This document shows, one piece after another, positions 31,218-43,550 of a stretch of 64,000 bases of DNA. The position numbers were made by a program, and so were the translations under genes. A model generated the notes under the pieces. That model saw nothing but the letters and a program-made list of their open reading frames with translations, ran no database searches and was not told where the DNA came from. The DNA is from Symsagittifera roscoffensis (lineage: Eukaryota > Xenacoelomorpha > Acoela > Convolutidae): positions 33,491,436 to 33,555,435 of the forward strand of contig NC_087068.1 of the NCBI RefSeq assembly GCF_963678635.1, given 5' to 3'. Position 1 is the stretch's first letter. The number at the start of each line of letters is the position of its first letter.

Positions 31218-33020
31218 AGGAGCCGACAACTTGGATCCCTCCATCGCTCAAGTTCCCATCCAGCCAACCTCCAAACTCAAATCCCAATAATCCCACTTTA
31301 TGCTTTCCCACCACCCGATTTTCCGATTATTAATATATCATTAAGCACGAATTCTGATACTAACTCAGATATTTCAGTTTTATACTCTATCTCACAATTT
31401 AATAACTCTAATGTAGAAACTACCGACGAATTTGCAGACTCCGAACAATCTCCCTCAAATTATACTCAGACCAACTCCTCAGTTTTTTCAAAACCCCCTT
31501 TTCAACCAATCCCATCAAATCATCCACTCCCATCCATTTCCACTCCTTCCTATGCTTCCCAAGTGACCCCAACCTATTCTCCACTTCATTCCGACAGATC
31601 AGATAATAATTCCCCAGACACCATCCAAATTTCCCAGGAGCTCGATAATTTTATTACTTTACAACAACATTTAATACATCCCAACACCCTCACAATACAT
31701 CAACTATCATCCACAATAACATCCTCAAATCCACCTACTCCTACACCCTCCTCAGCTTACACTCCATCATTAGCACAACCATCCACATCCACCGAAACAC
31801 CTAGTAGCACTCACCGAGCTTATCGCACTTTTAAACGAAAATTTCCGAATCACCCATTCCCGACCAAACCCAGAACAGCCCGCGAATATATTAATCACCC
31901 GCAACATACCAACACGAAAAATTTTCTTGAAATCACCTTACCCTCATTTCCGCAATATACATTAAATACACCTAATAATACTTATGACGCACGCAATTTT
32001 GTAGATGAACACGTTTTAATGCCAACAGTTCATTGGACAGCTTATTATAATTTTACTAACCCCCTTTGCCTACCACTAGCTAATACTCATGACAACATAG
32101 GAAAGAACAAAAACATGTTATATAGACTCACCACAACACTAACACCTCGACAGTTTACTTACGTTGGATATCAAAAATTACTAAAAACATTCACTGCACC
32201 CCGAGCTAACGAATTTGCAATAGAATACTACTACCATAATATCATCCGCCCTAATCAAGACCAATTTTTAGATGAAGACCGCTTCGCAAACCCGCAACTA
32301 ACAGAAAAATTTTTCATCAAAACATCATACGTATTCACACTTAATATTTTTGATAGAAAGAATGACCACATTATTTCAGAATCACTAGCTGATATTCAAG
32401 CATACGAGAGCTTCTATGATAAATTTCAGTTATTTTCACTAACCTTTCACTTTCTTTCACCACAGGAACGCGATTTGCACTGTTCCCACGATATTATGTT
32501 ACGCACTAAACAAACGCACACATATTCATACTATCGTTTTATACAAAATCATTTTGATTTGCACACCCCATCAAGACAACCTCTCCATCGTTTTCAGTTT
32601 ATTAACTCAAAGTACACGTCACCATTTTTCCTTAATTTTACATATTGCTTTAAAGATACTAACCTCCACGGCATCCTCCGCAACTATGACCCAGTTACCC
32701 AATTGTATATATTCTGTCTTATCACGAAAACCTTCAATGCCAAAGAATCCAGACCCTCCCTTATCCCGCATGAATTTATCCAGCCTATTGAAATACCAAT
32801 ATTAGAATTCATTCACAATACCAAATATAATCATAAAATATATAACCTCATTCAAAACCCACCTTACGAGTTTGCAGTAGGCACCGAAGAACTAAACACT
32901 ATTAAAGCACTTCAATTGCTTTGGCCACTGCTACAAACTAAAAACATCATACGCATACTAGCCAAATTACTAACAACATCAGTTATGATTCTTGATATGA
33001 TTGAGGTAAGTATAATTTGA
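31218..33020 (+). pseudogene. 601-aa ORF, unit C, start codon lost (ATG to AGG)
   Basis: The frame is open throughout, about 600 codons, and matches copy A's ORF from residue 1, but the ATG is AGG (31218-31220). The C-terminus differs: where copy A ends with TAA just before the intron, this copy reads through the splice donor and ends at TGA 33018-33020. Apart from the start it is the best preserved ORF of this provirus. Confidence 0.8.
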
Positions 33021-33089
33021 ATTACTCTTAACTAATAAATTTGAATTAATACTAACCATTTTCTATCAATGTTTGATTTATATTTCTAG
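33006..33089 (+). other. Probable 84-nt intron, copy of that at 13755-13840
   Basis: GAG|GTAAGT donor and ATTTCTAG acceptor are kept at positions homologous to copy A, with branch-like TTAACTAATAAAT near 33030. Sequence between the sites has diverged more than the sites themselves. Confidence 0.55.
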
Positions 33090-34610
33090 TCTTCACGCCA
33101 CGATCATCTACAAAACAGAAAATAAAAATAAAAATACAAGCTTGTTAAATTATCTTAAAATTCATTAATTTTTCGCACTAAATGATGTAGTAAAACTCAT
33201 ACCAAATCTAGTAATTTTTTTTTATAAATTATTTCCCCATGAAGCAGTAAACTTAGCTACGATGAAAATTTATAATTTTTAATTTCCCCAAAACGCAGTA
33301 AAATTCAAATTCTATGCAATAAATTGATAAAATGAGAAAGCAGTACTAACCTTTTCAAAATTTTCATTCACTCGCACAAGAATTCTATCCAAACTCGCAC
33401 AGCTCGCCCACGAAGAAGTGTTTAAATAATGATTTTAAGTTTCAAGCTTTCGTTATTAACAACTCTAACACATGATAACAAGTTTCAAACTTTCCTTTAA
33501 CCCGGTTGGAAAGGAATTATATACTTAACCAAACTAACCAACGCAGCTTAATAAACACCACAAATCATAGAATAACAGAGTGACTAAGAAAAGAAAACCA
33601 ACGGTACCCAAACCGGATTAACCCAGTTTAAAACTGGATATTTTATTCTTTTGAAGACTATTATAAAGTCTAAGAAAGAAATAATAAAACACAAAAAAGT
33701 CGCAAGACAAACCCATACCAAAAACAAATTGATTTTTTTAAAAAGGACACAACCAAAGTAACATAAGAAAGACCAACATAAACCCAACATAAAACGTTAT
33801 CACATAACAGGACCTCTCAAAGAAACAGCATGAAATCATACTCCCACTCCTGGCCTAACCCACCAGAGAGGACGTCCTGAGCATGCTCTATAGCCGGCCT
33901 AACCCACCGCGCTACATCCACGCTTTGTGACCACACTCCTATTTTTAATAAGAGGTACTCAAGGGTGAGTAACTCTTCAAAATAACCAAACTAAAACAAA
34001 ACGCTTTTGTGAAAACGACTAACTAAATTCATGATTAAAAAACCGAATTAACATAATTTTATAAAATGTAAATCATACTTTGCAGGATATAGATAAATAC
34101 ACAACAACAAAGACGAACATCCATAGACTAGATGATCCCATCACACTCGAACAAAAGAATGGCTAAACACAACCGACATGCCGTCCACAATCACAACTCA
34201 AAGGATTTAGAGTACGACTTGACTTCGCAGAAAAGGACATCATTGAACTAGAACAATGACCACCTCGATGTTCAAGTATATGTACAGATTCGAGTTACAA
34301 GGCATCCCTTCCACACACGATTTTCACGCCATTCCCAGACGAGGCTGCATACAAAACAGTTCTCTACTAATACAGAAAAACCTGTCATAAGCAAACCATT
34401 TTGAAATCGGATTGATTTCATTGGGGATCAGTCGTTGTCAAATGACGAAGTAACAATTTCCTGTCCCTAATTTCAGTGTCCTGGAACGTTCTTCTTCAAG
34501 AGGAACCGGATAAGAAAATGATGTTCGCCAAATACCAACGTTCATCATCCATCCTTCAAATTGCAGAGAAGAAAGATAGTTCAAAAAAAACTCTGTAAAC
34601 CCCGGATGGG
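33090..34610 (+). other. 3' noncoding region of the second provirus
   Basis: Aligns end to end with 13841-15363, including the GGCCTAACCCACC repeats, the CCAGTTTAAAACTGG palindrome and the CGGATGGG purine tract next to the LTR. No coding potential. Confidence 0.6.
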
Positions 34611-35006
34611 TGGAACCTGATCTAAACTACATTTTATTATTGGATAAATTAGATATTTTACCACTGTAAAATATTTAATATTAACCAATCATAATCCACC
34701 TAACTAACAACCCACTTCTTTGTAAGTGCTGAAATTACTTGTAATTTCAGCACCAGAGAGATTTGAATATAACTTAGAAATTAGTTGCCTCTCTAAGAGA
34801 ACTTCAGCAGTTGCAATAAGCCAGTATACTCTAGATCTATTGAGCCTAGCAGAGACTAGTTAAACACCCTGCGACTAGTAGATATAAGAGTAAAATTAGG
34901 ATCGGTATTAGACTAAGAAGTTGCACGAATTTATCCGGCCGAAAATAAGATAGCGTGACGAGCAGACGGTGTACCCTATCGGAAATTACTCTATGAGTTA
35001 ACCACA
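34611..35006 (+). repeat. 3' LTR of the second provirus, about 396 bp
   Basis: Starts TGGAACCTGATC and ends GAGTTAACCACA, the same length as the LTR at 15364-15759 and a few percent divergent. It contains the perfect 28-nt stem-loop at 34726-34753. Confidence 0.7.
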
Positions 35007-35028
35007 TCGAAACTAACTCATGAGACTA

Positions 35029-35800
35029 TCACTGCTTCTACCTAGCCTTGTTGTCTTTTTAAAGGATGGTGTTGCGCTGCATTTGAGCCCTGCTCCAAAG
35101 AAGTCGTTGAAAAAATTGTAGTCATGGACTATGCGTGTTTCCGTCTCTTGACTAGTGTCCAGGTACATTTGAGTAGTACCAGCTTGCTTTCCGTCTATTT
35201 TTTTTATTTTCTTGTTGTTCGAGGGTTTGCATCTTTATTGCTTCCAGATTTTGGGGCTGTACGGGTTTAGTAATTGACTAATGATTTAATCTCAGCTGTT
35301 ATTTTGACCTGTTTTTCTATTTTGTTCGTTCATTTTCAGTTCAAGGTTTATTTGAAGATTTTTGAATCTTCTATCGATCTCCTTTTTAATGGCTGTGTTG
35401 ATCGTATGAATTAGGTCAGTTTGGTCACCGATCTACTATTCAATCTTGTCCAATTTCAACTTCATCTGATCGTCAACCTTTTCGGTGACTTGATGCTGCA
35501 CTGACTTCATGTAGTCCCCATATTAATCCAGATACCTTATTGTTTGATGTCAAAAAGTTATTTGCTATTCGTGAAGAGGATCCTGAATGGTACCATGTTC
35601 CACAGCGAAAACACGAAAGGGATGTCATACATTCTGCGCCCAATTCGCCGCAGGGGTGATTTGTCGAGTAGTGTTTTTTCCCTGCCATAGTAAGGTGGAA
35701 GCCGCTCACAACTCGGCCCCTTCTAACCAACAAAGGCTTAGGAAGGCACCAAGCTAAGAGGATGGTGTTTAACAAAACAACGAAAAATTTGATTTAATTC
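35029..35800 (-). pseudogene. LINE ORF1 N-terminal part: PHD-like zinc finger and coiled coil
   Basis: On the minus strand, 35775-35473 encodes a Cys/His cluster (ECMTSLSCFRCGTWYHSG) of the PHD type found in ORF1 of CR1-like LINEs. Downstream to about 35040 come broken Lys/Glu/Leu-rich pieces typical of the ORF1 coiled coil (KVDDQMKLKLDKIE). The following ORF1 C-terminus and endonuclease are on the far side of the provirus (17.24 kb and lower), so the LTR element sits inside this LINE. Confidence 0.6.
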
Positions 35801-35863
35801 AGCTTGCAGCAAACTAAAAAATCAATTACCGTGTTTGTTTTTTGAACTATTAATGACGTCGTG

Positions 35864-36145
35864 CTAGATGATTATCATCATTGTTCTTTCAAGTCTTCCG
35901 TTTACCAGTAGGTTCTGGAGGATTTTCAGGGGGTTCTTGGCGCTGGCGTTGACGTTCAGGACAGGAAACGAGGTTTTTATTCTTAGTAAATCTCGCTTGT
36001 CGTAATATGGAATAGACTTGGTTGTGTACCATGTATACCGGCCGCTGAAATCCCTTCTTAGAAAGGACTGTTCAATCCAATTTACCCGGAATTTCATTCT
36101 TTTCTTGAAACTATTTAATATGTCAAATAAGTTTGAAAACAGCAA
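35864..36145 (-). other. Unassigned 93-codon open frame
   Basis: ATG-initiated, basic/aromatic (RVNWIEQSFLRRDF, GRYTWYTTKSIPYYDKRD), just 5' of the LINE ORF1 on the same strand. It could be part of the LINE 5' region or unrelated. No family recognised; it may not be a gene. Confidence 0.2.
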
Positions 36146-37733
36146 TACTCAAGCTTGAAAACATCGATACTCAGTGCCATACTTCTCTCATAGAACAGAA
36201 TTACCTTCAATCTTTTTCGATGAGCTTTCGCATGAACCAAACAAAAACGCATGCCCGACAGACAAGGATCAGCTACGTAACCTCCAATTTATGTCAATTA
36301 TTTGTTTTTTCAGTGATCTTCTTAACGCAACTTCTTAAAAAAAGTTGATTACATTTTATATGGAGTATTTTCTTGCATTCCTTATGTTATTGCAGTGATT
36401 CTTTTAACAGTCATAGTTTAATCCGACGCACTTGCTCTAAAAATGCAAAACGTGAAAGGCATACTGCATCACTCCGAGTGCACCTTGCGCCAGCGCGATA
36501 GCCGAAAAACGTCGCGCGGAACGTTACCTTTTTCGATGTAATTGCTCTTTGCCACGGGGATTTTTCGAGCAACAAGTTGTTCGTCATAACAGCCCTATGA
36601 CATCATTAACCGAAAATTAGTAACACCTACTTTTTTGTTGTTTTGCATCAACCTACCTTCAGTTTTACCCATAGCTCGTGGATAACTAAACCGGATGAAC
36701 TATTTCTCTTCGTTTCAATTTCTCTAATTTTACATATATGAGAGATATAATTGAGATTGACAGATATTCAATCAACGCTTTGGGAGGACTATTTGATTCT
36801 TTTTGTTAAGATGCAAAGTACATTACCTTGAGGCTCTAATAGGACAAAAAGTTCAGTATATTCTCTTTCCTTTCTCAACCTCATTATCGAGACCCGTCAC
36901 AAAGCCTTCCACCAAATCATATCCCTCAGGAAACCCAAGATGATATTACAAAGCCCGTTCCTACTCCATTTCCCACTTATAACCGCGTGATTAGCATCTG
37001 ACTCACACTGGATAATGACCTCATACCTACTATACTACTAAGAGATGAAACGAAAATTTAGCTTTCATAATATGCCGAAATTGGAAACAGGAACCTAAAA
37101 GATCTTGACGTATTGTTTCCTCCTTCAGCTCCCTTCGTAATCACGAATTGCAGAGCTTGCTTCAAAAATCATTTCTCCTAATTGAATTTAAAATTGAACA
37201 CACTTCTTTCACATACAATTCACGAAACTTCCCAGTATTTAACTTATTTTCTTCTGATTAGTAGTCTAAGTAAGTATCACTAAAGACACGCTTCCTTTTT
37301 CCTAGCTTCCTCTAACCACTATTAATAATTTTCAAGTGATTTTTTGTCCATTTTTAATCGGAAATGGACGATAGAACTGGACCATCGGAAATGGACAATT
37401 TTTAAGTGGGAATAATCGATAGAACAGGAAATGGATTTTGCGGATATATGTACAATACAAGAATTAATCGTTGCTTTTTCTTCAGACAAAAGCGCACAGT
37501 GTCATATAAAATGCCGTTTTACCATTTTTAGCTATATGCATCATTTTTTATACCAAGTATTTCCAGCTGTAGAAAAATATCTTAATTCACTCTCCAAGAA
37601 CCAATTAGTTTTGAAGTTTTAAAGACCGCCGAATATGATCAAGAACGATCAGGACCCAAGTTAGGGTTATCTTTAGATCCTAGTTTAAAAAAGTGACAAG
37701 GAGTAGGAGTATGTTGGTATTGATCGTTTTCAG
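36146..37733. other. UBA3: No gene seen; intron upstream of the UBA3 exon
   Basis: The stretch ends in a splice acceptor (TTTTCAG, 37727-37733). I looked for the preceding UBA3 exon (ATP-binding GxGxxG region) on the + strand and found none, so the upstream exons lie left of the repeat cluster, probably outside the window. A slightly GC-richer patch at 36460-36540 has no feature I recognise. Confidence 0.5.
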
Positions 37734-38030
37734 CTGACATCGGGAGGCCAAAGGCTGAAATAGCTGCAGATTTTGTCAATAAGCGGGTGCCCACTAGCCA
37801 TGTGACTGCGCACTTCAATAAGATCGAAGATCTTGGTCCAGACTTCTACGAGCGCTTCCACATCGTAGTGTGTGGGTTAGACAGCATCTCGGCCAGACGT
37901 TGGATCAATCAGATGTTGATTTCACTGCTCAAATACAGTGCCGACGGCAAGGTGATACCAGAATCAGTGAAGCCTCTGGTAGACGGCGGAACAGAAGGCT
38001 TCAAAGGCAGTGCCAGACTCATCTATCCAG
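37734..38030 (+). CDS. UBA3: UBA3 exon (NEDD8-activating E1 catalytic subunit), adenylation domain
   Basis: UBA3 pairs with NAE1/APPBP1 to adenylate NEDD8 and pass it via a thioester to UBE2M. This exon reads [15 protein letters not shown], then [18 protein letters not shown] and [18 protein letters not shown], which match the conserved middle of the E1 adenylation domain (VCGLD, RRW and DGGTEGFKG are hallmark strings). The exon is 297 nt: two leading bases, 98 codons, one trailing base. Acceptor TTTTCAG|CT and donor CCAG|GTGACA are good. The frame continues past the donor only as intron. It joins in phase to the exon at 52454. Confidence 0.93.
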
Positions 38031-38323
38031 GTGACATGTTTTCATCTCAATTACATGCTACGGTTCCTTCAAATACAAAATAGGGAAAACGAAACATCCA
38101 TGGAAAAACCATAGTTTTTGAAAGCAACCTTGATCTTCTATCCAACTTGCTCAGGTCGATAGTTCTGCTAACTTAAGTGGGCGTATAAATGACAAGTTTG
38201 TCTTAGAGTGTCATTATCCAAAGGTTTTTTATATTTAGGTTTGTATATTTGAAAGTTCAGTAATGTTTACACAAGCCATCAGCGTAGTGTATTACTACGA
38301 ACCTTCTTTTTTTTTACTAACCT

Positions 38324-39194
38324 TGCAACATTCGCCCAAATACTACACAGCTACGGAGCGTAGAAAAAGTACCTATTAACGACTGGCAGGCGTCAGTTAC
38401 CTTAATTCTACTCGTTTTTCACCGTCTCGACCTAGCCAGTTGATTTTTTGGTCTGTTTAGGGCTAAGTAAAAAGTTACAATTTTCAGGCCGTCAGTCAAA
38501 CGACTTTTGATCAGCTTTCGTTTACATGCGAACACAACCACATAGCTGAGTCTCGGATCCTCAGACTGCGTGATTGCTATTAAAAACACGGCTCGAACAC
38601 CCTATTTTGTTATGTTTTTGTTGACAGTTCTATATTAAATCCATTGGAGATGGATTGACCCTTTCCTCTTTCTAGCTACTCATATTCTAAAATATCAGAT
38701 AATACCGGTGTCAATTCAAACGTTTATGGCATCAGAGTAGCTAAAAAGTTAGTTTACTACAGTCTTTCACCATATATCAGTCTCTGGGGCACGAAGCCTC
38801 CGCTTCCGTGTTCTCCTTGTAATAACGTCGTTATTACTCTCAATTCGTGGCACGGGAGGGTTCTGCTCAATATTCCGTCCCCACTGAAGCCTCCTTTCCC
38901 ACTATTTTCTTCTGCTAAGTGTCTTATCGTGCGTGATCGTCACGATAAGAGGCTTCGTTTTTCCGTGTTAACGTGCGACTGTTTTTCTTTATTTTTGCTG
39001 TTGTTCTTACTTTTTTACTCTTTTCAGTTTTTTGTATTTCTGAGAAATATTCGTTCTTCAATCGAAATTTTGAAAATAGAAAATTCTAGAAAATTTCTAC
39101 TCTCCTTCGCAGCACTTTTTCGTCGTTAAGGCCTTTAATCGTTCTTTCGTGTTCTGCCGGAAGGTTGCGCTGTGCCAGCCTGGCAGAATGGCAC
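38324..39194 (-). repeat. 3' LTR (by element polarity), 871 bp
   Basis: Begins TGCAACATT on the + strand and ends AATGGCAC. Nearly identical to the right LTR apart from a 12-bp indel near 39030. It contains two strong inverted repeats: 38819-38837 (9-bp arms around one base) and 38923-38949 (9-bp arms CTTATCGTG/CACGATAAG around 9 bases). Confidence 0.85.
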
Positions 39195-40015
39195 GCACTC
39201 CCCGGAAGTCCCCATCAATGTCCCCATTGATCGCATAACACCGGGTTATCGTCAAGTAGTGTTCCAATTCTCTATAATCAACCTTACAAATCGCATCAGA
39301 AAATGAAATTTATCTACTCCACCTCAACTCACTACGTGTCACAAATGGCATCATACTACATCCTACCGCCTTTCAACATTTTCACAAAATTTGCACCATG
39401 AGTGTCCTAGATAAAATTACTTTTCTGACTACTTACGTCATCTTGCCATAAAACTTCTTTTCGCTCTTGCTGATTAAAAGTTGGGACGTGGCACGGCCAC
39501 GCACCCGTTAAAATTAACTTAATTTTACTCACCGATAATCTTTTTTTTTTTTTGTTTTCATGTTTTTTTTCTTCTTTTTTGCGGTTTTTTTTTGTGTTTT
39601 TTTTAATGTTTTTTTTAAATTTTTTTTTGTTTTTTTTTTTGTTTTTTTTTTGTGTTTTTTTTGCGGTCCTCTTCAATATTAAAACTAAGAAACTCTGAGG
39701 GAGCTTACCCAAACTTACCATGTCGCCACACAGTGAATACGTGTCTTACACAGGTTAAAAACTTGAGTCGTGTTTAAATAGGTAAATATACTCACCTATG
39801 CTCTCCGTATATATATAAATAGCACAACTAAAATTCTCTTTCATCAATTGCAACAATTCTCAAAGTTTGGTCTGACCAAACTGGATCAAAACAAAAAGTT
39901 TAACAGTTTCAATAATCAAACTTGGTTGATTAGTTTAAGTTATAGCACACAAAGACAATCAAGTTTTTCTCCTTCTCTCTCCGTCTTTCTTCTCCATCTC
40001 TGGCATACATCTTCA
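39195..40015. other. Polypurine tract, T-tract region and possible + strand TATA box
   Basis: 39195-39260 holds the minus-strand purine-rich tract. 39541-39662 is a long T-rich run (A-rich on the element's sense strand) that opens a meaningless Lys-rich frame. A TATATATAAATAG box is present at 39808-39820 on the + strand, with a palindrome GTTTGGTCTGACCAAAC at 39862-39878. No gene is seen. Confidence 0.45.
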
Positions 40016-43000
40016 TCACTGAATAGCCTCTTGCTCTTGCTCTTCGTCTCCACTGTCTTCTAGGACTTTCTCCAACATGTCCATGGAGTTGCGGGCCGTC
40101 CCCCAACTCTCCTGTTCTAACAGCTTCGGTTTGCAACAAGGTAGCAAGTCCACATTCACCTTTTGCTCCCGGTTCCTGCAAAAGCTGTTGTGAAGACACA
40201 GGCTCACATTCCGTTCTAGGTCAGCTCGTAAGACCTCTCTTTTTTCAGTTTCATTCACACAAGGCGCTCCAGCTACTCGCTTCACCGCCGTGGTAACAGC
40301 GTTTCTGTGCGTTGAGAATGCTCTTTTATAGGATCCCGGTCCTATATCTAGCTGGAAAGGCTGATAGGCTTCCGTGTTCCTAGACATATGACGCTTCGCG
40401 CGTTCATACATCCATGATGTCATGGCTGCACGGAACCAAGGCATCAACCTTTCCCTTGACCATATTCTTTCAATGGCTTAGGGTATTCTCAGAACCTTGC
40501 AGGTGAATCTGAAAAGGTCCAAATTGCGGTTCATCTTTTCGTTGCCTAGCTGCTCAGGTATCGGCACGGCCGTCTCCTGCTCACTTGTGCCCGCGTTAGC
40601 TTCCAACCATCTCACTGCCAGCATTCGCACTAACCACCACGATTGACACTTGTTGATTTTGATCGGGCAACCCCGTGGAGTACAACTTCTCCACATCCCA
40701 TACTAGCACCATATTCCCGCGTTTGGGGTACCATAAAGTCTGCGCCAGGCAGTGACAACGATACTCCCCATGGGTCATCAGTACGTTCCTTCGGGTCCGA
40801 TACCCTGAGGCTCCCAGCAACGGTTCCACTTCCACCATTATTCTGTGCATATCGTCTTTTTCTTCTATGGTGTGGAATTCAGTAGGTAACGCTCCACTCG
40901 CTTTCTGCTTCTGGAATTCACTCACATTACCCTCGTTCAACCTCATGAACTCTTCACCCACTACGTCCTGCAACTCGCCTTCAGATCTCTTCGGGACGGC
41001 CCGAATGATCTTCACCAATAAATCATATGACCTCTCCGACATTCTGGCCAACCTCACGCACTTTGGCACAGAGAAGAGTTGGTCGACCACGTGCTGCGTC
41101 CTCGCATCCATCACCACCATGTGCGTAGGGTACCTACTATTGCAATATTGTGCAGAGCTTGAACCCACCAGATATTTCGAGCCAGTAGGTCTATGATAGG
41201 CCTCACTATCCTTCAAATTCATTTCATTTTCCAGAGCCTCTCGCCAGCCTCCAATCTTCTGCTCTGTCTGTATCGCTCCAGGGAATACTTCCACACTAAG
41301 GGACGTCACTAGCCCATGATCACGCTCTAGGCATTCTAGTGATTCTATCGAGCTCGTCATGCTGCAAAATCCCAAGGCAGTGATCAAGTTCACTTCAGTC
41401 ACTCCATGACAGTCCGCGATCAACTCCATTCCACTCTTATCCGACATGCTCAACCTTCCATACAATTGTGCCAATTGTCGATGCTGCTCGCTCAGCGTAA
41501 TCAGGCAGTGTCCCGAGTTGCACACATGTCCGTCCGTTCCACTACTGTGAGCCAGGCAAGTGCCCTGTCTCAGCCAGTCACTCGATGGATTTCCTTCGGA
41601 TGGTTCCGTGGATGAATTGTTCTACTGCTTCGTTACTCTCATGGCCAGCAGATGGTGTATCATGGCCAGATCGTGTAAACTCGCATCATCATCCAAGTCC
41701 AACGTGATATCTGCCGTCATATCCCAGATCAAACCGGCGTTTGGATATGGACACCAAGAAGGCTTCATGAGTTCCCACATGGTTACTAAGCTGGTTTTCA
41801 TGGGACCGTCCCAAGAACCACAATCAAAATTCACTTGCACCTTCAGCTCGGGAACAGAGGGTTCGACCACTCGTTCTTCCAAAACAATTCCCAGCTTGGG
41901 TTGTTCCACCATCAGCATGCCAGTTTCCTTGATCCGTTCAACCCAGAAATCAAGTACCACAACTTGCTCATAGTCGAAGTACGCTTCCCTGGCTTCCTCA
42001 TTCACGAAGGGATTATACGCCATCCCCGGTATGCCAGACACATATTGGAACGACTTCAATTTCCCTAGTGTTGCATAGTCTTTCTCTCCCCTGACTGCTT
42101 CAATTGACTCCCGGCTCACTTTCAGTTCTTTGTTGAAGTACCTTCTCACTTCTTCCAACCTGCGATAGCTCTCCATTTCGTTCGACTCCCTATTTGGTAT
42201 GGCCAGCGGCATGTCCTGATATAGCTCCAGGAGTGCCCTCAGGAAGTTTCTTTCGCAATCAACTCCACCTTGCCGAATGGTCTTTATGCATTCTCCCAAA
42301 ACAGGAGTGATAATACGATCCACCACGAACCTTGTGAAGCAAAGTGCATCCTTACGCTTAGCCCAGGCTATCGCAGAATCGTCTCTAGAAATCAACACTC
42401 GCAGGGCTTCCATCAATTCCAGTTCCTGTTCCTTTGATTTCAAGTCATTGTTGGCTTCGTATTCCGCCTTCTTGACGCCCATCAAGCACCAAGCCAACCG
42501 TACTTGCAGGTCAGTTCTCATACACGGATAAGCCAGGTATGCTGCCACCGTCGCAGCTGCATGCATCGTCTCGTCGAAGTATCTTTCGAGGGCCGCCCTC
42601 CAAGAGATTTCCAGTAGCCTTTCCATCCCGATTTCGTTTGCCTCCGAGGACATCACCGTGCCGTATTCCTCCCTATTTAAGTTAGAGTTCTCCGTCAGCT
42701 CTTTCAGATACTCCTGCATGGCTTGCTTCTCGTTCCAAGCCATCAGGTGCCCTCTTGCGGAATTCCTCGCCTTCAGCATCTCCACATAACCCCCTGCTGG
42801 ATCTTCCACGTGGAATGAGTCTGGCACAGTGATTCGACTATACTCGACCTTGTCGAGTTGTCCCTCCAGCCTCATCCGGGCCATCTTGGTTCGCGAGGGC
42901 TTCTAATCATCAAGTCCTCCAGATCCGCACTGACTGATGACCTCCATTTCTAGCTTAGTATCCGCCAGAGTCCGTGCATTTTTCTTTGATTTCGTGGCTG

Positions 43001-43550
43001 TTGTGGTCAAACCTGCCAAAAGCATAGGGGGTATCAGGTTCTCTTTTTCTCCCCCGGCCAGCGTCGCACCATCTCCTTGCCCACTTTCGCCTGAACGAGC
43101 TACTCCTGCCAACGAGGCCACCACTGTGCTGGCTTTTGACTTCAGCACTCTCTGGTTCACGGCTCGGCTTCCTGTCTTTCCTTTCAATCGTTTCAGCCCT
43201 TTTTTCGGCTCGTCTGACGGATAACTTTCTCGTGATCTGCTGATCATCGCCACTGTCCTCTGTAACTGACTCGGTCAGAACATCAGACTCTACGGACTTC
43301 ATTATTTTCTCAATCGATTTCGACCTCTTTCGGCGGTCCCGGACTCACCGAAGGCCAGCATCAACACCACTTCTGTAGGGCGATTCCCTCGACCCTCTCG
43401 TCCTAACGCGTTGAGGAGCGCGACCACAAACATCGCCAGTCCCGGGTCTTCTCGTGTAAAGTCACAACCAATCAGCCGCTGATAGATCTCATCTAGAGTC
43501 GCTCCTAGACTCGCTGAGAGGAATTCCATTAATTCATTCGTATCACCCAT
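40016..43550 (-). pseudogene. Long decayed ORF 3' of pol, unrecognised (about 1,150 codons in all)
   Basis: A chain of minus-strand open pieces follows one another with little gap: 43550-43302, 43302-42903, 42884-41622 (420 aa), 41525-40596 (309 aa) and 40447-40016. Together they look like one protein broken by a few stops and frameshifts. It starts MGDTNELMEFLSASLGATLD, has a Lys/Arg/Ser-rich stretch (about 43230-42920), then a long alpha-helical, Glu/Leu/Arg-rich body (for example AALERYFDETMHAAATVAAY; LQVRLAWCLMGVKKAEYEAN) and no signal peptide or membrane span. GC content is higher than in the surroundings. I do not recognise it. A displaced gag-like or element-specific structural protein is possible. 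Confidence 0.55.

Larger units (their letters stand above)
17242..35006 (+). mobile_element. Second provirus of the copy A family: deleted, then tandemly duplicated (units B and C)
   Basis: It begins with the first 22 bp of the LTR (17244) and ends with a full LTR (34611-35006). The content is small 5' ORFs, gag-pol, a deletion joining pol to the end of env, the 601-aa ORF, then a jump back into gag at 26880/26881 and the same series again to the LTR. Units B (about 21.6-26.88 kb) and C (26.88-32.5 kb) are nearly identical, including the same pol/env deletion junction and the same nonsense codons. It interrupts an antisense LINE. A possible 5-bp flanking repeat GACTA occurs at 17237-17241 and 35024-35028, but it does not abut the inferred LTR ends exactly. 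Confidence 0.75.

Noticed and set aside
37431-37622. 63-codon + strand ORF just upstream of the UBA3 exon as a possible earlier exon
   Set aside because: The translation lacks UBA3 motifs (no nucleotide-binding GxGxxG) and has no donor leading in phase to the exon at 37734.
39407-39721. 104-codon Lys-rich minus-strand ORF
   Set aside because: Translation of an A-rich simple tract.
39808-39878. + strand promoter (TATA box and palindrome) for a host gene
   Set aside because: No plausible + strand gene follows; the downstream coding signal is on the minus strand.
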